From positions 1 to 44,437 of the forward strand of contig JAQBPO010000044.1 in NCBI GenBank assembly GCA_028287465.1: a stretch of 44,437 nt of DNA, given 5' to 3'. Both the position numbers and the translations under genes were made by a program. This stretch comes from Fibrobacterota bacterium (GTDB taxonomy: Bacteria; Fibrobacterota; Fibrobacteria; UBA11236). Positions 39,378 to 44,437 of the stretch are shown here, piece after piece. Under the pieces are notes generated by a model, which was not told where the DNA came from, made no database searches, and worked only from the letters and a program-made list of their open reading frames with translations. Every line of letters starts with the position of its first letter. The first letter of the stretch is position 1.

Positions 39378-40321
39378 CCTGGGTGGAGCGCAACCGGGAA
39401 CAAATCGAAAAAATCAGGATCTACCTTGCCGGTTTCCGGGAGGCCAAGCCTCCCGTCTTCGATTGGTTCCAGGGCGGAAAAGATCCTTTGTTCCCCTATG
39501 CCCCGGAGTCGGATCGGGGAACGGCCCTCCTGCTCTGTTTTTGCGCGCTTTACCAGGGAATTCAGGCCGAAAAACTCATCCGGGTCCTCGCTTACCTTTT
39601 CAAGGAATACGGAAACGATTTCTTCCGTTTGAGCAAATTGCCCTTCGATGATTTGCAGGCCCGCATGGACCGGCTGACCGATCTCCGCAATTGGGAAATA
39701 GCTCCCAAGGCGCCAGGCATCCTGAGGAGCGTTTCCGATTTTTTTTTCAAGCATGGCCGCCTTGGCCCCTGGGTCATGGCCCAAGCTGACGGGGAGGAAA
39801 CCGTCCGAGTCCTTTGCGAAGAAATCTTCATGATGGGGAAGACCTCGGCCCTCAAATCAAAACCCAGGTATTTTCTTTGGCTGTTGACCCAGTTGCCCGG
39901 GGGTGAGCCTTCGCGATTCTGGACCAGCCACACCCTCCTACCCATCACTCCGGGGCACCTGCGCTTCCTGAGGGAGTTCGGTCCGCTGAAGGGCAGGAAG
40001 CATTCCCCTTGGGTGACGCCGGAGGAAAAATTGGCCTATTGCAACCGGTTCTACAGGATGCTTGCGCCGGAAAATCCTTGGAGCGTCTATGCTCCTTTGG
40101 ATGCGTACCTGAAGCCGAACGGGTTTACGGAGAGGCGGCCTTCACATCCGGATCCATCGACCCTTTCAAAAGCAGGAACGGGATTTCCTTTTTCGGGCCT
40201 GCCGGGAAGCGTTCTGGATGCCGTTCAAGAATCGGAGCGGAAATGGCTATGCCGGGATATCCTTGGTGGGTGCCTTCAATGCCCCTTGGCCCCCGATTGT
40301 CCTGGCCGGGAAGAACTTTGA
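39374..40321 (+). CDS. DUF2400 (TIGR02757)-like protein with C-terminal Fe-S cysteine motif
   Basis: From a TTG at 39374, overlapping the psd stop, it has 315 residues; a GTG at 39383 is an alternative. The middle part matches my memory of the DUF2400/TIGR02757 family: SKPRYFLWLLTQ (family KRxxMFLRWMVR), FWTSHTLLPITPGHLRF (family vDxGxW..LxxPLDtH), and MLAPENPWSVYAPL (family PeDPvkYDfaL). The very C-terminus has four cysteines spaced C-X6-C-X2-C-X5-C. This is exactly the spacing of the [4Fe-4S] loop of endonuclease III and MutY glycosylases. The family function is unknown. The cluster motif suggests a DNA-repair glycosylase-like fold, which is inference. Conserved family residues are diverged here, so the family call is moderately certain. 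Confidence 0.65.
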   Translation: MTWVERNREQIEKIRIYLAGFREAKPPVFDWFQGGKDPLFPYAPESDRGTALLLCFCALYQGIQAEKLIRVLAYLFKEYGNDFFRLSKLPFDDLQARMDRLTDLRNWEIAPKAPGILRSVSDFFFKHGRLGPWVMAQADGEETVRVLCEEIFMMGKTSALKSKPRYFLWLLTQLPGGEPSRFWTSHTLLPITPGHLRFLREFGPLKGRKHSPWVTPEEKLAYCNRFYRMLAPENPWSVYAPLDAYLKPNGFTERRPSHPDPSTLSKAGTGFPFSGLPGSVLDAVQESERKWLCRDILGGCLQCPLAPDCPGREEL

Positions 40322-40334
40322 AAAGAATGAACCC

Positions 40335-41198
40335 ATGAAATACAGCATGCAAAAGCCTCTTGCCCTGGTTCCTATCTTGGTCCTATTCACGATCGCAATG
40401 GCACTGGATGCTTGCCGCTTCGGCAAGGAACCGGAAGCGCCGCCCTTACCCCTATCTCAGAAGGTCTCCTGGGGGGGGAAGGTTGCCGCGACCTATTCCG
40501 ACTCCCTGATCGTTGGGGAGGATTCCACCCAAACCGAGTCCCCCTTCCGAATCCGTGAATTTTCATTTGTTGGGGCGGATACCCTGCATTTGCGGCTTTT
40601 TGAATACCGGCAACCTTACTATGCCTATGCGGCATTCCAATCGGCCGCGAGCCCAATGGAATTGGCGGATGGATTCTACCGGAATCATACCGCCCTCATC
40701 TTCCATCATGGACGGTTCATCGGAGACCTGCAGAATGTCCAAGGCAGCCTGGTTCCCGCGGAATTCCTCAAGGAGAACCTTGCTTTCGCTGGAGAAGACC
40801 TCTTTTCCAATCCCAAGGAATTCGATGCCTTTCCGCTGCTTGGAAGAGTCCCCCATAGTGAACGGGTCATTACACGATATTTCCTGGGACGAACCTGGCA
40901 GGGTCCCGTATTTACGGTCTCCTATCGTTGCCACGAGGATTCAGCCACGGCCTTCCGTGCTTTCGCCCAGGACTTCCAAGCAGTGAAAGGGTGGATGGAT
41001 GAATGGCAGGGGAAAAGGGACACTCTGGATTGGGGCAGGGAAATCCATTTCCAGGGGTGGGATGAGTTCAACCGCCCACTGATTTTTTGGCTTTTTTCGG
41101 AAGGGGCGATGGGGTTTTACGGATGTTTCGACCCCAAATTAGCCCAAGAATGTGCTAAAAAAATGGAAAAAACAGCAGTATTATGGCCTAAACCTTGA
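40335..41198 (+). CDS. Lipoprotein of unknown function
   Basis: This protein has 287 residues from the ATG at 40335. A hydrophobic signal segment ends in ALDAC, a likely lipid-attachment site with an acidic residue two positions before the Cys. The mature part is a mixed alpha/beta domain rich in aromatics (RLFEYRQPYYAYAAFQSAA, HTALIFHHGRFIGDLQNVQG, RVITRYFLGRTWQGPVF). The text PMELADGFYRNHTALIF, with a following residue pattern, resembles proteins that detect or bind quinones or lipids only in a general way, so I assign no function. It lies 13 bases after the DUF2400-like gene on the same strand. Its codons are less GC-biased than those of the metabolic genes. Confidence 0.7.
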   Translation: MKYSMQKPLALVPILVLFTIAMALDACRFGKEPEAPPLPLSQKVSWGGKVAATYSDSLIVGEDSTQTESPFRIREFSFVGADTLHLRLFEYRQPYYAYAAFQSAASPMELADGFYRNHTALIFHHGRFIGDLQNVQGSLVPAEFLKENLAFAGEDLFSNPKEFDAFPLLGRVPHSERVITRYFLGRTWQGPVFTVSYRCHEDSATAFRAFAQDFQAVKGWMDEWQGKRDTLDWGREIHFQGWDEFNRPLIFWLFSEGAMGFYGCFDPKLAQECAKKMEKTAVLWPKP

Positions 41199-41224
41199 TT
41201 TTTATGTAAAAATGCAATTATGAT

Positions 41225-41230
41225 TTGACA
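41225..41230 (+). promoter_or_regulatory. TTGACA box upstream of the H1-like gene
   Basis: A perfect TTGACA, also readable as TTTG for a Bacteroidota-type -33, lies 73 bases before the ATG in an AT-rich spacer. No equally clear -10 is found; the best is around 41248-41256. Confidence 0.35.
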
Positions 41231-41302
41231 TTCCGCCCTTTTTGTTGCAATTTACAAGGTCATAGGGCAATTTAAGCCACATTCAGCACCGGAGGTCGTC
41301 CA

Positions 41303-41491
41303 ATGAGCACCATTCAAGCCTTGGAAAATGAAATCGGATTACTCAAAGAAGAGTACGAGAAGTTCGAGCGCGGCAATAAATCCGCTGGCACTCGCGCTCG
41401 TAAAATCCTGCAGAACATCAAGCGTATTTCCCAGGAAATCCGCGTCACCATCCAGACCGTTAAGAAGACCGAAGAAAAAGAAGAAGCCTAG
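41303..41491 (+). CDS. Small histone H1-like DNA-binding protein
   Basis: This basic 62-residue protein starts at an ATG 7 bases after GGAGG. The core GNKSAGTRARKILQNIKRISQEIRVTIQ matches the short bacterial H1/Hc1-like proteins seen in Bacteroidota and relatives. In these a single amphipathic helical unit with a GNK-AGTRxRKxLQ motif is followed by a Lys/Glu tail. It likely binds DNA without sequence specificity and helps compact the nucleoid. It stands alone, with an AT-rich upstream spacer and a good ribosome site, consistent with an abundant protein. Confidence 0.75.
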   Translation: MSTIQALENEIGLLKEEYEKFERGNKSAGTRARKILQNIKRISQEIRVTIQTVKKTEEKEEA

Positions 41492-41802
41492 CATTCCGGT
41501 CGGCCAGCCCAGGTTTCCTGGGTTTGCCCCCACCGGATTGCCCTGACTTTGTTTTCTGGTCCTCGCCGCCCCAAAACGGCGATGATCGGCTACAGGGCTT
41601 TTTCAAGAATATCTGGTCAACGGTTGGATTGCCCATTCTGGGCAAATCAGCAATATCCTCTTTGAACCGTGTAAGGGTACATATCCTGTACCTCCGGTTT
41701 GCTATATAGCCTGGAAACAATTCCCATAAATCCAGGCGTGGAATCGTACCGGAAATGGCAAAAGGATTCGATCCCGATCCATTTTCGATCGGACCATGCC
41801 CT
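41492..41802. other. Intergenic region with several dyads
   Basis: These 311 bases separate the H1-like gene from the converging transporter operon. They hold the inverted repeats TTGCCCA/TGGGCAA (41629-41645, three-base loop), GGTAC/GTACC (41676-41692) and the palindrome GCTATATAGC (41701-41710). A small open frame at 41524-41709 has no ribosome site and is not convincing. No gene is seen. Confidence 0.45.
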
Positions 41803-42699
41803 TCAATTCAGTTTTGAGGTCGGATCCAAGGCGTCCCTGAGGCTGTCCCCCAGAAAATTCATGCATAAAAGGCAAATCGTCAGAATCAACCCCGGAAAGA
41901 GTAAAAGCCACCAGGCCGAATCCATATAGTCCTTGCCATCCGCAATCAGGACTCCCCAAGTGCAATTCGATACATTAAGGCCCAGGAAGCTCAGGAATGC
42001 CTCCTGGAGGATTACGGATGGCACGGTCAGGGTGGCGTAAACGATGACCACTCCCATCACATTCGGCACGATATGCCTGAGGATGATACGGAAACTCCCC
42101 ACCCCCAAGGTCCTTGCCGCCAAAATGAATTCCTCGCGTTTCAGGGATAGAACCTGGCCACGGACGATACGGGCCACGGTCAGCCATTGCACCAATCCCA
42201 AGGCGATGAATAGCACATAGAGATTCTTCCCGAATTGGAAGATGAGGATGATGACCAGGAACATGTAGGGCAGGGAATAGAGGATGTCGACCACGCGCAT
42301 CATGGCCAGGTCCAGCTTTTCGTGGAAAAATCCGGAAATGCATCCGTATAGGGTTCCTATCAGCACGCTGATCAAGGTCCCAATCAGCCCAATCGCCAAC
42401 GACAACTGGCCGCCCTTCAGAACCCGTGCGAAAAGGTCCCGTCCCAGATGATCGGTTCCCATCCAATGGGCCGGCGAGGGGGTGGCCAGCTGGGATTCGA
42501 GCACCTGCTTTTCGAAATCGGGAAGGAAAAACGGCCCAATGAAAACGGCCAACCCGAGCAAGGCCAATATCAAGGCGGAGCCTAGGGCGCGCTTGTCCTT
42601 TACCAGCTTGTCCAGGGCCAGGCGGCCGGGGGAGGGTGCGGTCACGGGTTTCGGTAGGGGTGCCGCCATGGCGGTCGTCATGTCATTTCCGGTCGTCAT
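41803..42699 (-). CDS. Oligopeptide/dipeptide ABC transporter permease (DppC/OppC type)
   Basis: This inner-membrane permease has 298 residues and about six membrane helices. The first follows a cytoplasmic N-terminus (LGSALILALLGLAVFIGPFFL). The N-terminal half has HWMGTDHLGRDLFARVLKG, a hallmark of the DppC/OppC family. The ATPase-docking EAA-type loop is EEFILAARTLGVGSFRIILRHIVPN. The last periplasmic and helical segments include ILQEAFLSFLGL and the C-terminal GDSLRDALDP. It overlaps the DppB-type gene by 4 bases and pairs with it. No ATPase genes are in the window, so they must be supplied from elsewhere. Confidence 0.93.
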   Translation of the reverse strand: MTTGNDMTTAMAAPLPKPVTAPSPGRLALDKLVKDKRALGSALILALLGLAVFIGPFFLPDFEKQVLESQLATPSPAHWMGTDHLGRDLFARVLKGGQLSLAIGLIGTLISVLIGTLYGCISGFFHEKLDLAMMRVVDILYSLPYMFLVIILIFQFGKNLYVLFIALGLVQWLTVARIVRGQVLSLKREEFILAARTLGVGSFRIILRHIVPNVMGVVIVYATLTVPSVILQEAFLSFLGLNVSNCTWGVLIADGKDYMDSAWWLLLFPGLILTICLLCMNFLGDSLRDALDPTSKLN

Positions 42700-43616
42700 T
42701 GCAACTGTATCCGCGGGTCAACGAAGGTGAGTACGATGTCGGCCAACAGATTGAGGAAGAGGAGGAATATGGAATAGACGATGATGACGCCCAGGGCCAA
42801 GGGGAAATCCCGCTGGAATACGGACTCGATGAAGTACCGCCCCATCCCGGGAATGTTGAAGATCTTCTCGACCACGATGGTCCCGGTAAGGATGGATGCC
42901 GTAGCCGGCGCAAGGTAGTTGATGATGGGCAGGATGCTATTGCGCAACAGGTGCTTCAAGAGGATGCGCGGTTCCGGCAAGCCTTTGGCGCGCGCCGTGC
43001 GGATATAGTCCTTGTTCAGGTTCTCCAGGAAGCTTCCGCGGCCGATGCGGGTGATATAGGCGATATAGGTGAGGCTCAGGGTGATGACCGGCAGGATCTT
43101 GGTTCCGATATCGGACCAGCCGGCAACCGGCGTAACCCGCAGCTTCAACGAGAAGATGAGCTGGAGCAGGGAGCCCAGCACGAAGTTGGGGATGGCGATT
43201 CCGATCATGGCCAGGGCCATGATGAAACTTTCGAACCAGCGGCCGCGATACAGAGCCGAGAGCAGGCCCCACAACAGGCCCGCAACGATGGCCAGGGTCA
43301 GGGCGTAGAAACCGAGTTCCATGGAAACCGGAAGGGCTTCGAAAATGATTTCCAGCACGGTGGAGTTCCGGTGGGAGTAGGAATACCGGAAGTCTCCATG
43401 GAACAGGATGCCTTCGAGGTATTGCAGGTAGGTGAAATCGTACTTCTTATGCAGCTCCTCGAGAACCTGAGGGGACGGGTTCCGCTCGGTTTCGAAGGGC
43501 TTGCCGGGCGCCGACTTCATTATAGCGAAGGAAACGGTGATGATGATGACGAGAGTCATCAGGTTGAGCGCCATGCGCACGCCGACGCGCTTCAGGTAGG
43601 CCGGATTGAATCTCAT
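42696..43616 (-). CDS. Oligopeptide/dipeptide ABC transporter permease (DppB/OppB type)
   Basis: This 306-residue inner-membrane permease has an N-terminal helix (MALNLMTLVIIITVSFAIM) followed by a periplasmic segment of about 70 residues as usual in the family. Five further helices follow. The EAA-type loop for ATPase contact is DYIRTARAKGLPEPRILLKHLLRN. The C-terminal part has VEKIFNIPGMGRYFIESV, typical of DppB/OppB. It precedes the DppC-type gene with a 4-base overlap and follows the truncated binding-protein gene after 48 bases, in the standard operon order. If the binding-protein gene is broken, the promoter of this operon may also have been lost. Confidence 0.93.
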   Translation of the reverse strand: MRFNPAYLKRVGVRMALNLMTLVIIITVSFAIMKSAPGKPFETERNPSPQVLEELHKKYDFTYLQYLEGILFHGDFRYSYSHRNSTVLEIIFEALPVSMELGFYALTLAIVAGLLWGLLSALYRGRWFESFIMALAMIGIAIPNFVLGSLLQLIFSLKLRVTPVAGWSDIGTKILPVITLSLTYIAYITRIGRGSFLENLNKDYIRTARAKGLPEPRILLKHLLRNSILPIINYLAPATASILTGTIVVEKIFNIPGMGRYFIESVFQRDFPLALGVIIVYSIFLLFLNLLADIVLTFVDPRIQLQ

Positions 43617-43664
43617 GATGGCGCCCTACCCGGGGCCTTAGTAACTTGGGCGTTACCCAGCCGT

Positions 43665-44318
43665 TCAAGGAGCAAGATGGATGTCCTTCCAGGAGTACAT
43701 GCCGAGAGGATTAGGCAATGCGTTCCGGAGGTTCGGGGACCGCAATTCGGTCAGGGCATAGGTGTAGATCGGGATTATCGGCATGTCATCCATGAGGATG
43801 GCCTCGGCTTCCTTAAGCTTGGCAAGGCGCTGGCCGGGATCGGGAATGGTCCAGCTCGCCTGGATGGCCTTGTCGTATTCGGGATTGTGATATCCGGTAC
43901 GATTGTTCCCATTATCGGAGGTGTAGAGTTCCAGGAATGAAATGGGGTCGGCGAAATCCCCGATCCAGGAAGCCCGGGCCACGGAGCGGTAATTCAGGTT
44001 TTTGGTGTTTTCCAGGTACACTTTCCATTCGTAATTGACCAGGGTGGCATCGAGTCCCAGGGTTTCCTTCCACATCTGCTGGATGACCTGGGCGATGTCC
44101 CGGTGGGTGTCGGTAGTATTATATAAGATCTGGAGGTCGGGGGGCTGCTTATCAGGGCCAAATCCGGACTTGGCCAAGTACTGCTTGGCCTTCACAGGAT
44201 CATAAAGATTCATACTTACCCCGGGATACAGTGGGGTAGGGGGGACGAAACCCTTCGCTACGGAGGGTATGCCCTTCATTACGCGGGTAACAATCTTTCC
44301 CCTATCGATGGCATGAAA
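43665..44318 (-). pseudogene. Oligopeptide-binding protein (OppA/DppA type), N-terminal part missing
   Basis: The readable part encodes about 215 residues of a family 5 solute-binding protein, normally over 500 residues long. Clear family segments are FHAIDRGKIVTRVMKG, GFVPPTPLYPG, ARASWIGDFADPISFLELYTSD, GYHNPEYDKAIQ and EAEAILMDDMPIIPIYTY. Homology stops at about 44318. Further upstream the frame reads unrelated residues and hits a stop at 44373-44375, and no other minus-strand frame continues the protein. The ATG at 44279 falls in the middle of the domain and has no ribosome site, so it is not a real start. Signal peptide and first lobe are absent. This is either a true gene breakage or a chimeric join in the assembly. 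It otherwise fits the operon with the two permeases. Confidence 0.8.
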
Positions 44319-44437
44319 ATATTTACAGCGGTACTTATTGGATTTACAGGGTGTGTAATGCTTTTTATAGCCTTATCCGGCTGTAACCGTAAGGAGCTTT
44401 TATCACCTCACCCTGTGGTGGATAGCACTATTGTGGC
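44313..44437 (+). CDS. Start of a lipoprotein gene, cut by the window end
   Basis: An ATG at 44313 opens a frame of 41 codons to the window edge. It encodes a basic start, a hydrophobic stretch (MKIFTAVLIGFTGCVMLFIAL) and a perfect lipobox LSGC followed by NRKE, so it is a lipoprotein signal peptide. The DNA is AT-rich (about 42% GC by my hand count of these 125 bases), unlike the neighbours. No ribosome site is seen because the bases just upstream belong to the truncated binding-protein gene. The function is unknown. Confidence 0.55.
   Translation, partial: MKIFTAVLIGFTGCVMLFIALSGCNRKELLSPHPVVDSTIV

Noticed and set aside
41524-41709. Small plus-strand open frame in the spacer after the H1-like gene
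   Set aside because: It has no ribosome site, an atypical composition, and runs across three dyads.

Overview
The window is a GC-rich bacterial chromosome segment. It has dense single-copy metabolic genes, short spacers, one tRNA and no recognisable insertion sequence, phage or CRISPR array. Several traits point to a Gram-negative member of the FCB assemblage (Fibrobacterota, Bacteroidota and relatives). These are two or three TATATTTG boxes matching the Bacteroidota-type -10 consensus TAnnTTTG, many predicted lipoproteins with long signal peptides, a probable outer-membrane barrel, and a short histone H1-like protein of a kind common in that group. Fibrobacterota is my best guess, but no 16S or ribosomal protein gene is present to settle it.

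Layout. At 1-1334 is the 3' part of a YhaN/SbcC-like coiled-coil ATPase. At 1561-7019 is a fatty-acid beta-oxidation cluster: acyl-CoA ligase, FadN-type dehydrogenase/hydratase and thiolase, ended by a clean terminator. At 7105-10467 is a very large lipoprotein in which Ig-like (BIG2-type) repeats alternate with three c-type heme motifs. A small barrel-like protein (10567-11391, minus) and an Rrf2 regulator with three cysteines (11657-12157) diverge from a shared spacer. At 12395-15471 is sucC-sucD-mdh, whose 3' end carries a 21-bp tandem repeat followed by a terminator. Next come a secreted metzincin-type protease (minus) and a multicopper oxidase lipoprotein followed by mtnN (plus). A minus-strand operon of Ser/Thr kinase, yraN and yciO-like genes is divergent from a second, PEGA-domain Ser/Thr kinase. 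Convergent with that kinase is a minus-strand group: an aminotransferase, ilvD and a TPR/transglutaminase lipoprotein.

From 31353 a gene of unknown function is followed by an FHA-transmembrane-lytic transglycosylase fusion. At 34639-38292 is the glycolytic cluster gap-pgk-tpiA-secG, then tRNA-Leu(GAG), psd, a DUF2400-like protein with an endonuclease III-like Fe-S signature, a lipoprotein of unknown function and the H1-like protein. The right end is a minus-strand oligopeptide ABC transporter: substrate-binding protein, then two permeases. The binding-protein gene is cut off at about 44318, where the sequence changes abruptly to AT-rich DNA encoding the start of an unrelated plus-strand lipoprotein.

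How the genes fit together. Fatty-acyl-CoA activation and beta-oxidation deliver acetyl-CoA to the TCA cycle (sucCD, mdh), next to lower glycolysis. The triheme protein, the copper oxidase and the Fe-S-type Rrf2 regulator suggest active redox chemistry at the cell surface. The two membrane kinases and the FHA-anchored peptidoglycan lyase suggest phosphothreonine signalling to the envelope; this last link is inference. The most unusual items are the triheme Ig-like lipoprotein, the FHA-lytic transglycosylase fusion with its unknown partner, and the broken transporter locus at the right edge.
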